Assembly (NCBI GenBank): GCA_030847615.1
Contig: JAUMIR010000002.1
Location: forward strand, 283,878,028 to 283,942,027
Reading direction: 5' to 3'
Source of the DNA: Gambelia wislizenii
Lineage: Eukaryota > Chordata > Lepidosauria > Squamata > Crotaphytidae
DNA length: 64,000 bases
Every line of letters starts with the position of its first letter. Position 1 is the first letter of the stretch. This document shows positions 1 through 64,000 of the stretch, piece by piece. The position numbers and the translations under genes are program-made. Below the pieces are notes generated by a model. The model was not told the origin of the DNA, searched no databases, and saw only the letters and a program-made list of their open reading frames with translations.

Positions 1-2403
1 CTACTTAGTAACAATTTATATAACTTGCTAATCTTTCTCCTCTTTTGTCTTTCCCATATTATCTTATCTAAATCATTTTCTTCATTTCCCATATTTTCTG
101 AATTCATGTCTTCTCTAAATCTAGATTTTAAGTGGTGATAGTTTAAACCCATTAATTTTACATATTTCTTCCCGTTCTTCTTTAGATTTCATGGTGAATT
201 TACCCTCTCCCTTTTCGTTTATTAAGTCCTTATAACTTAACCATTGCATGGTAGTTTTCCATTTGTTTTGAAAGGCCTCTTGTGGAGAGGTCCAACATGG
301 TAATTTAATATAAAACATCTTTTTTACTCTTTTCCATACTAACAGAAGAGCTCTTCTGACAAAATGATTATTAAAATCTTTGTTTGCTTTATCTTTATCA
401 TAACAGAGGTAGCCGTGCCACCCGAACCGATTGCCATGCTCCTCTACAGATAACATCTTTCCGTTTTCAAGTTTTATCCAGTCTTGTAACCACATAAGGG
501 CTGCCACATAATAGTACAATTTTAAGTCGGGCATATCCCAACCTCCTCTAGCTTTTGTATCTGTGAGGTATTTCCACTTTACTCTAGGCTTCTTGTTGTT
601 CCAAATGAAGTTTTTGAGGTCTCTTTCCCATTCTATCCAGCATTTGTCGTTTACTATAATTAGTGCATTTTGAAATAAAAATAACATTTTTGGTAAAATG
701 AGAATTTTACAAGCTGCAATTTTTCCTAGTATTGACAAATTTAATTTTCTCCAGTTCTCCATATCCATCTTAATTTCCTTCCATGCTTTTTTATAATTAT
801 TTTCAAATATATGGGAGTTTCTCCTTGTAATCCAAAGCCCTAAATACCTCATTTTCTTTTCAATTTTACATCCTGATTTTATGGATAATACCCGTTCTTC
901 TTGTTCTTTCATATTTTTTGTTAAAATAATTGACTTTTCTCTGTTTATCTTGAAACCTGCATGGTGACCAAATTCAGTAATAGTTTTTAAGAGTTCTTCT
1001 ATATTTTCTATCGGATTTTCAGAAAAAATTACAAGGTCGTCGGCAAAAGCTCGAAGTTTAAAAGTCTGTCCTTTAACTTTTACCCCGGGCAAGTTATTGT
1101 TATCTCTTATATTTCTGTTCAACACCTCTAAGACCAAGATAAAGAATAGGGGCAATAAGGGGCACCCCTGTCTGGTACCCTTATTCACTTTTATTGTTTC
1201 CGATCTCTCTTCTATTGAAATTGTCACCAGAATCCATCCTTTTCATAACTTCTAACAGAAAATCCCATCGCACATTATCAAAGGCCTTTTCGGCATCGAC
1301 AAATAACATTGCTAATTTTTTCTCATTATTCTTTTCAAAATATTCTATGATATCTAAGGTTAGTCTTGTGTTGTTCTTGATCTGCCTTCCAGGGATAAAG
1401 CCGTTTTGATTTTCATGTATTATTTCGGCTAAAATATTTTTCAACCTTCCTGCAATTATTGTGGTATATATTTTATAGTCTAGGTTAAGAAGTGAGATAG
1501 GTCTATAGTTTGAAATTTCTTTTTTATCTTTGCCCTCTTTTGGTATTAATGATACATTTGCCATAGTCCAGGTTTCCAGGATTCCCATTTCTTTAATTTC
1601 TTCAAATGTTCTGTGTAATGGAATAATTATTTCATCTTCTACTAGTTTGTAGTATAATGCTGTGAATCCATCTGGTCCTGGCACTTTGGTTTTAATTGTC
1701 TTATTGTTGTTGAAATCTCCGCTATCGTAATGAGTTTTTTTCTTTGTTCCAATGTTAGTTTTTGAACATTTTGCTGGTCTATATATCTTCTCATTTGATC
1801 TTTCCCTTCATGATCAGTCCTAACAATTATTTATCATATTTGTAAAAAGCCTTTATTATCTCTTTTTGATTTGTTATTGTTTTCTTATTCCTGTTAATTT
1901 GCAATATTAGTTTCTTTTCTGTTTCTTTTTTCAGTTTGTAAGCAAGCCACTTCCCTGACTTGTTTGAATGTTCAAAATTTCTTTGTCTCGTTCTTTTCAT
2001 TTTCCTTTCGATTAAATTTAAATCCTCTAGGTTGATCTGTTTTTGTATCAATTTGATTTGTCGGATTATATCTTTACTGCTTGGATGTTCTCTTAATTCC
2101 CTTTCTTTTATTCCTAATTGTCTGGTCAAAAAACTATGTCTTTCTGATTTTGCTTTTTTTTCTTCAGATCCCCTCTTAATTAATATCCCATGAATTACAG
2201 CTTTACTAGCATCCTATACTATCCTTGTTTGCAATTCTACCATCATATTTTCTTTGAAATAGAATCTTATCTCTTTTTAAAATGTTTTTAGGAAATTCTC
2301 ATCTCGTAATAAGGCTTCATTCAGTCTCCAATAAAATGATTTGTTATGTGTTTCCATCAAAATCTGGATTGGGTTGTGATCTGAGACTATTTTTGTCAAT
2401 ATT
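1..2403 (-). mobile_element. L1 LINE, decayed ORF2, truncated by window edge
   Basis: On the minus strand the element reads from about 2403 leftward: an SDHNPIQ motif (end of the endonuclease domain), a Lys-rich middle region (2129-1827), reverse transcriptase from 1684 (GPDGFTALYYK, NYRPISLLNLDYKI, FIPGRQ, FVDAEKAFDNVRW), then GTRQGCP and the FADD catalytic motif in the piece ending at 121. The reading frame is broken by stops before 2129, by a small deletion and shift near 1230 that removes the residues before GTRQGCP, and by a further shift at about 120. L1-type sequence continues to base 1. Non-functional. Confidence 0.88.
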
Positions 2404-2886
2404 TACTCCCATACTTTGGAGCTTTGGGAAGTAGGGAGTTAATGAAGGGACACTAAAGAAAAAGTGTGTTGTGACACTGAATAACAGGTTTTTTTTTATT
2501 ATTTTGCTCCTGAATGCAAACAACAGACTAGATGGACTTTTACTTAAAAAAAAACACCTGGTTATTCAGTACAGTAATGCCATTTTTTTCCAAGTTAAGT
2601 AAAATGAAAAGTTTTAAGCCTACTCTTTTGCTAATTTTCAGTCAGGTGCACAGTCCATATTTGATGGACTGATGCTGATTTAATCCTGTTGAATTTACTG
2701 AGGTTGAATTAGAAAAGTCATGTTCTGTCATAAGTAAAGCACTTTTAGAACCCATTGATTTTCACTGATTTAGTTGAAAGAGATTTAAGCACAGAAGATT
2801 CCAAAAATCCTGAACTTTGGTTGGATCATTTCTCAAAAGTGTCTGCTAGCATGTGCTATTGTCTAAAAGATCTCTTTCCTCCACAG
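2404..2886 (+). other. End of intron 2
   Basis: A/T-rich sequence between the L1 and exon 3. Nothing recognisable apart from the exon 3 acceptor. No exon 2-like coding segment is visible. Confidence 0.5.
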
Positions 2887-55613
<52,727 letters not shown>

Positions 55614-57825
55614 TTGTAAAGAAGAGGGGTTCATCGTGTCCCTTCCCGAAGGTATTCCTGCCATACCTGTGCTTTAAGGAGAGACTGTGGCCTGCCTCCC
55701 TTTAGCACCAGTGGGTGGTAATCCATGATAGAGAGCCTTGGCTAAGTGGATTGGCTTTTCCTTCTGCCACCATCAGTGGGTGGGCTATATGGGGAACAAA
55801 TGGGCCAGAAGAACCTGGGCTTACATCGCCTGGTCTTGCCTCCTTGGATGATTGTGGCAAGTGTGGGCAGGGCATTCTGTAGAGGTTTATTCATTCTGTT
55901 CATGGTGGACAGTGCAGCCATTTTCTTTCAGGGGAAACTTCCTTCTTGTTCTTCCTCTCTTCCCATCAACATGCCACAGTGAGCACCGTTTTCCTCACCT
56001 TGTTTGCAGCAGATGAAGAATTTATCCCAGTCTCAAAATGACTCTACAGAAAATTCATCCCAGTTTTTGAACAGGTCCAGAATGGGGAAAAAAAAGTGGC
56101 ATCTTCTATAGATAGGTGTTGCCAGTTGTATGTTTGTTTTTCATTTTTGCGGTGTCCTTCCCTGCAGCATAATCATAAATCCATGCTCCAAGTGTGAAAT
56201 TGCTCCCCCATGGCTTCCCCATTACTCACAAGCCCCCCACATCTTGTAATAGTAGCCCTAAGCCAAAAGGTGTTTCTTTCACCTGATAGACCCATAATTG
56301 CCCCATATTGCCATCTAGAAATCTCCTTTGTTCTGAAATCTGACATTAATGTGTTTAGTCAGGGTTACAAAATTGAGAAACCAAGGCAATTGCTGAGCCT
56401 GTATCACTTGAATTGCATATTTCTTTGTAATCTCTTCAGATGCAAAAACTGAACTGAGGAAAGATTCAGTGCCCTGACCCAGTGTCAAGATTACACAGCA
56501 ACTAGAGCAGCATGTGTAGCTCTAAAAATTTTTAAAAACTTAAAATCTTGTTGTTTGACTGTTTGGAGGGGAGGGTGAGTGGGACTGAGGGGAGCCAAAA
56601 TAATTCACCCTCAAACACAACAACAAACCAAACCGAGCCTTCTGTGTGTGCAGTCCAGAGTCACATAGCTGGATGTGCTATGCAGTTTCCCCTGTAGTAG
56701 ATATAGTGCCTCTAATAAGTGGGTCAGAACAGTATAGATTATCTTTAAAATACTGGGCAAAATAGCAAAAACAGATCTTTGAGGATGCAAGTGCTTGAGT
56801 AAGTCTGTAAATATGTTGCCTGGATCTTGAATGTCTGTGCTTAATTGTCTTATACAGTGGATATTTCTCCAAAGTTGTTGTCTCAAACAGAAGAATTCCT
56901 AGAAAGAAGTGGGAGTGGTGAAAGGCAACATTAGAAAAACAAAGAGGAGCTGCTACTTCTAGGGGCACATCTGTTAGAACTGTATATAGGCTTCATGTCG
57001 ATTTGATTTCCCTGAAAGGTTGTTGAACATTGTTTCAGAAATCACCTACCACCTCCTTACAAAGCTACACTTCTGAAGGGAGCAAGAATGGCTGTTAAAC
57101 CAGTTCAAGCATGCACTGCAGATGTTGCCTATACAGTATCCAAAACATGGGAAGATCCCTGCCCTTTCACTTAGCCCTTATCACTGTAATTTGGGGTCCA
57201 TACAGCCAGAAAAAGACTCCCAGTTATGCACTCTAGTTCCCTTGCTACTCAGGCTCTCATGTCTCCAATCACACTCTGTGTAGACGTCTCAACTATTCAT
57301 GTAGCTGCTCCTGAGAAAAATGTGGGCTGCTAGACAGAGAAGAGCCTATAGGGTACAGGCTGATATATAGGGTTTCTTAGGTTTAGTGATGTCACCTTTG
57401 CATGAATCTCAGCAGTTTTAAAAACAACAAATAACATTAAACAAATATTGCCAAAATGTACATCCATCTTATACTAATACATAGAAAATATATTAATAAT
57501 GCCATGTTAAGAAAACTATTTAGTTAATACAGTGAGTTCACTCACTTGCACTTTTTAATTTCATTTTAAATAACAGATTATGGCTAATTCTCACTTAGCT
57601 GGTAAAGCCCATTCATGGTAAAGCCCAGTCATCTGACTAAATGTACCTCCATCTAGAAAATTAAAGGTGAAGGCTTCACAAAAAAACTTCTTAAAGTCAG
57701 CTGGTTTTCCATGTTGAAGAAGGAACTGTTTGGCATGAAGGACAATTCAGTCATGCAAGTCCCTGTCTGATGTCTGCCTGTTTTAAAACATTTGTTGCAT
57801 GGATATTGTGTATATTGCCTTCTGG
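55614..57825 (+). other. CLCN1 3' UTR and flank, end not fixed
   Basis: Mostly unique-looking sequence after the stop codon. I see no AATAAA in this stretch; ATTAAA variants occur at 57436-57441 and 57660-57665, and an A/T-rich segment followed by a GT-rich one lies at 56521-56590. The cleavage site cannot be chosen from sequence alone. No exon of another gene was recognised. Confidence 0.4.
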
Positions 57826-57827
57826 TG

Positions 57828-57828
<1 letters not shown>

Positions 57829-57866
<38 letters not shown>
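57829..57866 (+). repeat. (CA)n microsatellite
   Basis: About 18 uninterrupted ca units, immediately left of the MITE at 57873. Confidence 0.97.
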
Positions 57867-57872
57867 GCTCTA

Positions 57873-58447
57873 CGGACTTTATCAGACCACCCCCCAGAAA
57901 AGTTCTTTTGCTGGCATAAATTGTGGCATTTTTATGCCGACAAAAGAAACCCCCCACCACACTTACCTCTACTGGCATTAAAGAGGCTTCCCCGGCAGTA
58001 ACATTGCTCAGATGGAGCTCTGTTTACTTCTGGGGTTGAAATCGACGCTCGTGTGGGAATTAAAAAAACCAAAAAAAACCACAAAAACCAAAAACAAAAT
58101 AAAGACACAAAACATTCAAAAAAGCACCAAAATAACACTTTAAAAGTTCCAAGTACATGGGAGGGTCATAAAAAGAGCATCTCCTACCTGGCTGTCGCAA
58201 TCACACCTGGAAGTGTTTGCCTATTGATGCTGCATTCACATGAATACAATGGCACACGGATTCAAACGCCAGCAATGCTGGCAGAAAATCGCCATGGGAG
58301 ATCAAGTGACAGCTTGGGCCGTCAATAAAAAAGTACGGCTATTTAACAATATATGATTGCGAAAGGGTGATGTCGTCTGGTATGTGCGCCCTTTTGTGAT
58401 CATTGGGCATCCTTATGACACATTGTTTGACTGGTCTGATGTAGTCC
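57873..58447. mobile_element. MITE with ggactttatcagac ends, second full copy
   Basis: Left ggactttatcagac, right gtctgatgtagtcc; 575 bp. Near-left hairpin cttttgctggcata / tatgccgacaaaag as in 29981-30543. Confidence 0.82.
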
Positions 58448-59212
58448 TAGTTTGAGAGATTGGGATATGAAACTATTTCTCCCCCTTCAGGTAGATGTTT
58501 ATTCCTTTGTATGTTTCTAGAACAACCATTGCACGAAATAGCATTACTCACATTGCACCAAGAAGTACAGAAAATGTCTAGTACCTGCCAGTGTATTCTT
58601 CCAGTAATGTATTCTTGGTAGGGTGAATTCTTCTGATACATTTGTCACAATGTGAATAAGATGATCTTCACTTTCTTCAGAGATCTTGGTTAAGATGCAA
58701 AAATACTGTATTCTTTGTGTTACTCCATACTGTCTTGTTCTTGATCTACTCAATGTTTACTCATGACTATACTCCTGTTGTGAACGGTTCCTTATTCTTT
58801 CATGGCGTCCCAATCTTTCCCCTCCCCCACTGGTTTATTTCTAACTGTGATGGAATTTAATAAGAGGAAGAAAAAGGAAGATGGCTGTTCCATACAAGAA
58901 ACTCTATTGTCAAAAGGCCACATCCTGGCAACTGGTCACAATACATTTCGCTAGTATCAGGTAATGTTTGAGCATCGTATTCATAAGGGCAAATGGCAGC
59001 AGAAGGAAGAAAAGCTATTTTTTTCTTAAGATTCAAGCAGTGCATAATTAAAGAACAAAAATATTAAATATTTTCTTGTAAAAACTGGCTAATGATACTG
59101 TATCTTTCAACCATTTAAGAGTTACATTGTACTGAGGCCTGAAGTAACATGCAAACATACAGTTGCCACAAAATTGGCAGGCAGGCAATTTCTTTTCCAG
59201 TCCTCCTTCATT
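58448..59212 (+). other. Intergenic segment
   Basis: No recognised repeat or coding feature. Confidence 0.35.
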
Positions 59213-59275
59213 TATACTTCTACATTTTATTTATATCCCACTTTCCCCTTAGGACAGGGACCCATGGTGGTTATC
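59213..59275 (-). mobile_element. L2-type LINE 3' end remnant
   Basis: ttttatttatatcccacttt then acagggacccatggtgg, the reverse of the L2-like 3' end. Confidence 0.4.
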
Positions 59276-59285
59276 CTTCCACATA

Positions 59286-59514
59286 CAGTTGTTCCTCTGT
59301 ATTAATGGATTTGTTATCCACGGATTTAAGTATTCACGGCTTGAAAATATTCTTTAAAAAATAATAATCCAAAAAGCAAACCTTGATTTTGCCATCTTCT
59401 ATAAGGGACACCATTTTGCTATGCCATTGCATATAATGGGACTTGAGTATTCATGCATTTTGATATCCATGGGGAGTCCTAGAACCAAACCTCAGCTAAT
59501 ATGAAGGGACAACT
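59286..59514. mobile_element. Tigger/pogo-like MITE
   Basis: cagttgttcctctgtattaa to gaagggacaactc; left TA present. Interior almost the same as the copy at 8955 (cttgaaaatattctttaaaa, aaaaagcaaaccttgatttt). Confidence 0.85.
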
Positions 59515-59575
59515 CTATATAGTAGGAGTTACCTCAGGTTATGCCATCATTACATTGTGAATGTGCTTGTGTATA

Positions 59576-59790
59576 CAGTATGTGCCTTTAAGTCACCTGT
59601 TGACTTATGGTGACCCCATGAATTTCATAGGGTTTTCTTAGGCAAGAAATACAGGTGGTTTTACCAGTTTGTTCCTCTGAAATATAGCTAACAGCACCTG
59701 GTATTTGTTGGCAGTCTTCCATCCAAGTACTAACCAGGGCTGACTCTGCTTAGCTTCCAAGATCAGAAGGGATCTGATGCCTTTAGGGTA
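59576..59790 (-). mobile_element. 5S rRNA-derived SINE
   Basis: The right part (about 59711-59768) reads ggcagtcttccatccaagta, ctaaccagggctgactctgc, ttagcttccaagatcagaag, the reverse complement of the internal-promoter region of vertebrate 5S rRNA (GATCTCGGAAGCTAAGCAGG..GTTAGTACTTGG). The left part (gtgcctttaagtcacc, gacttatggtgacccc, gggttttcttaggcaag) resembles the tail of the tRNA SINEs here. SINEs of 5S origin are known from squamates. Confidence 0.85.
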
Positions 59791-60029
59791 CTGTCAAATC
59801 CCTGTATCCACAGTACCAATATCCATGGTTTCAGTTGTTTGTGGGACACAAAATACCATAGAGTCATGCTGGAAAATCCCGACAAGCATCTTCAAGGTCC
59901 CCCAATGCAACTCTATGGTATGTTTTTATCAGAAGTCCTTTATTTTAATAGGGTTTGCTATTATCTGCAGTTTCCAGTATCCATGGTAAGTCCAGGAACC
60001 AATGCCCTGTGGATATGGGGGTCCGACTG
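59791..60029. mobile_element. Tigger/pogo-like MITE with TA target duplication
   Basis: Left ctgtcaaatccctgtatcc, right gatatgggggtccgactg, TA on both sides. It begins at the very edge of the 5S-derived SINE. Confidence 0.78.
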
Positions 60030-60107
60030 TATTTAGGCCTACCCGTTACCACCATGTAATTAGCTCCTACTGGCAGGGAATTATGAACTGCTGCATTATC
60101 ATGACCT

Positions 60108-60166
60108 GAGGTGGGAGGAGAGAACTGGAAGGTGGGAGGAGTGAGGTGGGAGGAGAGAACTGGAAG
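60108..60166 (+). repeat. 35-base tandem repeat
   Basis: gaggtgggaggagagaactg.. occurs at 60108-60131 and again at 60143-60166, an exact 24-base repeat at 35-base spacing. Confidence 0.85.
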
Positions 60167-62286
60167 ACTTTTTGTTAGCAACAGTGTATTTACAGAACAT
60201 AGTTTAGCCATGAGTTGGCTGTTGTTCTGCAACTCACTAGGGTACCAATGTGTGTCAGACACTAACTGGGAAAGCTGCATACATAGCAATGTCATTTCTA
60301 ATCCAGTGGAGAAAAGTGATGCTTTCACCAAATAAGACATTTTATGAAAGTGATGGATATATTTGATGTGCCTTTTCAGCTCCAGCCTTTTTCTTCTGCT
60401 CACCGATCTAGCTTGCACTTTGATATCCATGGACCTGGTGAAAGCTCCCTATAGAAATAAAACACAATTCCACCAACCACAATGGCAAAACCACGTGCTG
60501 TTTAATAATTACTTCATATAATGTTCTTACATGCCCTTTCAGGCAATGCGCTCTTCCTCAGTGGCTGTTACCACAACCAGGCATGAAATGCCATATAATT
60601 TTTGTATCTATATTTATAGAGTTACATATATATTTATATGTATTTTTATATATATGTTATATATATTTATAGAAGATATATTCTCATAAGTCACATTATC
60701 AAAACATGCGCAGAATAACCAGCAAAAAAGTTTCAAGCCAAGACATTTTGGAGCTGGAAGACCAAAGGCAAATCTGTTTTGTTTTTGTCTGTTAGGGTAC
60801 CCTAGTAGAGAAGAAGGTGAGAGGGTTAAAACTGTAGACTCACATCTTGTTCTGCTCTTTCCTCAGTCCCTCCTTTCTCCCTGAAAAGTCACAGACCTCA
60901 ATAAAAGCCATCCTTTAAGGATGGGAAGAATCTAAGTTCCATCCCTTGTTCAGAAACTTAGGAGCAGACAAAAGTCTTAAGACCATCTACTCCTAGTAAT
61001 CTCCCCTGGTGCTAAAGCAGTTTCAGGTACTGTTAAAACAAAATAAATCAACAGCAACAAAAAACCCCTTAAGCCTCAAACCTTTGGCTACTTTTAAACA
61101 TGCTTTAATACACCAGTCCCCATGGCCTTTTTATACACTGCAGGTGTATTTTTGGTACCCCCTCTCATCCTTGGACACACCCACCCCTAAAAGGAGCTTT
61201 TAAAAAAATATTCTGGCTGATTCCAAAATGATTTTTGAGGCTCATTTCATAGCTTGGAGGACCCCAAGGAATTTTCAGCAATTCCACCACTTCATGTACA
61301 GCACCAAATAAACCAGAGAAATATTAAAGAATATTAGTTTATATTCACAAAGACATACTCTGTCTTTCACATATAACATGGTTTCTGGAACAGTAGAAGA
61401 AAGCAGAGTAAAATAGACCCAAGGTTCCATGATTGCCCAACTGGACTTTGAGACAAAACCCAGACATGAGTGGTTGAAACTGTTAAAAAAAAGTAATTGG
61501 AAATACATTTTGGAAAACAGGATGAGATATCAAAAGAAGTCAGAGTATAGGTAAGTCATGCCTGGAATGTGCAGGAAGAAATAAAAACTGATTTCAGGAA
61601 ACAAAGAATAATGCCGACTTCAACAATGAGATGTTTAAACATGGGTACAGGATCTATAACTTAAGACCAGTTGAGGCTCACTTAATTAAAATGCTACAAA
61701 AACTTAATTTCATACAGAAAATATCAGAGAGAAGGCTATGGAGAATGCTTCACCCCCATGTCTAGTGTATGCAGGGAACTGTTTTGTACGGAACAGCATT
61801 CAACACTCTGAAGTCATGACTCCGACCAGGCTCACTAGTCAGTGAAAACTAGGCTAGAGGAGCTAAGTACACTTGACAAGAGCAATCCCATGTATTAGAA
61901 TGTGAGTTGGTACCTAGTTTGTATAAACCAGGATGGGAGATGAGAAAGCAGATAATTCTGCTGGTAACCAGCAAAGAAAAGTTCTACTGCTGCACCCTTT
62001 CCTGTACTGTTTTTTTCTCCTTGTGGTGCCCATCAAGGAGAAAAACAACTGGGGAGAACCTGTTTTGGTGAGGAAGAGATTGCAAGTGGCAAAAGTACTT
62101 TGCTCAGCTTGTTGTTTTCCCATTTTATATCCCAGCCCCATGGCTTGACTGAAACTTGTACAGCTTGTTATGTGAGCTTCAAATACACAAAGCTCCTGCA
62201 TAGACAGGAAATGAGGTGGTTTTACTCCTGAGTTCTTTTCAGAGCCTGGACGTAATAAGTTATTAATAACTAGCTTCCTGCAATTA
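60167..62286 (+). other. Intergenic segment
   Basis: Contains an A/T-rich tract with repeated atatatttata (about 60600-60672). No supported gene or bounded transposon. Confidence 0.4.
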
Positions 62287-62787
62287 CAGTTGTCCCTTCA
62301 TATTCACAGGGGTTAGGGGCTGAGCACCACCACAAAAATGGAAAAAACCACACACCAATAAGTTAAGCCCTGCCCCCAACATGCATACTACACTACAGTA
62401 TTATAGACTCCTCTCCCACCAACAGGACTGCCAATACCTGCCACCATGGTAGCAACACCTGCCCCCGGGCACACAAACCATGCCCCTCACCCACAACTCG
62501 CCTCCCCACCAGCTTTCCTTCCCTCTGCCCTGCCAACAACACAACTCCAGCTTGCTTTCTTATCTTGCACCAAAACAGCACTTCCCATTTAAAACAGTTA
62601 AGTTTAAAGTAATGGGCAGTGATGTTTTGGTGCAAGGTAAGAAAGCAAGTTGGAGTGTTTTGTTGCCAGGACAGGAGGAGAGGGGAGGAGGATGGGGTCA
62701 TGGAGTTTGAGCTAGTTGAGCAGCAGCTACAAACCGCGAATATGCAAAACCACAGATATGAAATACGCAAATATGAAGGGACAATTG
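62287..62787. mobile_element. Tigger/pogo-like element with TA target duplication, 501 bp
   Basis: Left cagttgtcccttcatattca, right aatatgaagggacaattg, TA on both sides. Its middle has a second inverted pair (cagcttgctttcttatcttg / aggtaagaaagcaagttgg). Longest of the eight. Confidence 0.85.
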
Positions 62788-63510
62788 TAATCCTATTTTC
62801 TTCTAACAACTAAGGCATAACTACAATTGTAATTCGGTGAAGGATAACTTCACTCAATTTGCTGTGCAACTTTTCAGTTACTTTTATAGTTCCAACAGCA
62901 GCATCTCACTACATGGTAGGGGAGGAACACACCTTCAATTTTTGGCTTGTGCTGCTGCCTCACACTCTTGAGGCAAGAATAAAGGCAAATGGAAGGAATG
63001 GGTGTTTTGTATCACAGGCCAGAAGCTCGTAGAATCCAATATTGTTTTAGATACCTTCGAGATTTGGAAAAGCAAAACATTGCTTTTGAAAATGGTAACC
63101 ATGATGGTAACTAGCTACTTTTGGACCTAGAAACTATAATAGTAACTACATAATGACTTAGAACATAACTTTCCAAGCCCTAGCAATTCCTTGCTTATAT
63201 AGACACAACAAAAACTTGCCTATGTATTTGCTGCACAATTTTCATGTGATTTTAAAAAGAGAATTCAACACTTATGTTTCATCAGAGTACCCTCACTCCT
63301 GCACTGTTCTTGTTTACAGTAGATAGATAATGACAGATAAGACCTATCATTAAAGCATTATGTAAGACCAATGCCAAAACTGCTGGTGCTAGGGCTGATT
63401 TTATGAACCACTTGTTAGATGGTTGAAAGCCTCATTCAATTTTTTTTTAAATACCCAAAGAGTAATAAATGGGTACAAAATCATAAATAAAACTACAATT
63501 CTGCCCATTT
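62788..63510 (+). other. Intergenic segment
   Basis: Nothing recognisable; A/T-rich. Confidence 0.35.
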
Positions 63511-63925
63511 TACTGGATCACATGAAAACAGGTGGACAGATTTCCACAAGATTTGGAAAGTACCTTTGGGATGGTCTGGTTTAAAACCTAGACTATGTGC
63601 TCTATTTGCAATCTGAAATCCAATTTGGGGGCAGGGGTACCCTTGTGAGGCACTGTACTAATTTGCTCAAAAACAACCAGATTTACACAAAATTTGGAGA
63701 TTATGTTTGAGAAGGTCTGCCTTACAATATAGATTGTGTGGCACACACAAAATCTGCTTCAAACAGCTGAGGGACACAAACTAATTTTCTCAAAAATGGC
63801 TGCATGGATTTACACCAACTTTAGAAGGCATGTTTGTGAAGGTCTGACTTACAATACAGACTATGTGATGAATGTGGAATCCACTTCTGGGGGTCCCTGA
63901 TGGGGTACTCCAGTAAATTACTCAA
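63511..63925 (+). repeat. Degenerate tandem repeat, about 130-base unit, three copies
   Basis: Each unit has a gatttccacaagatttgg-like phrase (63538; about 63681, gatttacacaaaatttgg; about 63807, gatttacaccaactttag), then ggtctg..ttacaatatagattgtgtg-like sequence, then caatttggggg / acttctgggggtccctg. Units start near 63512, 63661 and 63791. Confidence 0.65.
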
Positions 63926-64000
63926 GCAAAGTAGGGCAATTTTGCTTATCCTATATGTAACTAGTTAATGTTGATCCCATTTGAGATCAGTGGAGCTTAT

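Noticed and set aside
57653..57981. Cys-Val and His-Thr repeat open frames
   Set aside because: Translations of the (CA)n microsatellite.
62393..62813. Open frames at 62393-62809 (minus) and 62480-62710 (plus)
   Set aside because: Both lie within the palindromic Tigger-like element and mirror each other.
63511..63925. CRISPR-like array
   Set aside because: Units are long, diverged and without a short constant repeat or spacers, and the genome is vertebrate.
55614..64000. Search for the neighbouring gene expected next to mammalian CLCN1 (FAM131B)
   Set aside because: No exon resembling it was recognised on either strand; it may lie beyond the window.

Overview
This is vertebrate genomic DNA, most likely from a squamate reptile and probably a lizard. 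Exons are small with canonical splice signals, introns are large, and there is a dense mix of CR1, L2 and L1 LINE pieces, tRNA-derived and 5S rRNA-derived SINEs, and many short non-autonomous DNA transposons, often palindromic. Species assignment is inference. Nothing bacterial, no CRISPR array and no tRNA or rRNA gene was seen.

The only host gene recognised is CLCN1, the skeletal-muscle voltage-gated chloride channel ClC-1, on the + strand. Exons equivalent to human exons 3-23 lie between 2887 and 55613; exons 1-2 and the promoter must be to the left of the window. Most exon lengths and all phases I could compare agree with my memory of human CLCN1. The pore motifs (GSGIP, GKEGP, GGFMP), the cytoplasmic CBS1 and CBS2 regions and the acidic C-terminus are all present, with no frameshift or internal stop. 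The C-terminal part ([35 protein letters not shown]) separates it from the paralogue CLCN2.

The most interesting feature is a second, intact exon 7-like exon (7A, 10328-10406), 6.5 kb upstream of the conventional exon 7 (16873-16951). Both are 79 nt, both end in a GC donor, and both encode the same helix G/H segment with 16 of 26 residues identical but mostly different synonymous codons. Only inclusion of exactly one keeps the frame; both or neither gives a premature stop. Mammals are known for a frame-breaking CLCN1 exon 7a whose inclusion is mis-regulated in myotonic dystrophy. Here the corresponding exon looks like a functional, mutually exclusive alternative.

Layout: 1-2400 decayed L1 (minus); 2887-21250 exons 3-9 with long repeat-rich introns; 21251-31615 intron 9 with two roughly 300-bp near-perfect hairpin transposons, CR1, L2 and LTR-like sequence; 31616-40890 exons 10-16; 40891-44248 intron 16 with a MITE and a probable solo LTR; 44249-55613 exons 17-23, with an L1 inserted in a SINE (17-bp target duplication) in intron 18 and several hairpin elements; 55614-64000 probable 3' UTR then intergenic repeats. 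No neighbouring gene was found on the right.
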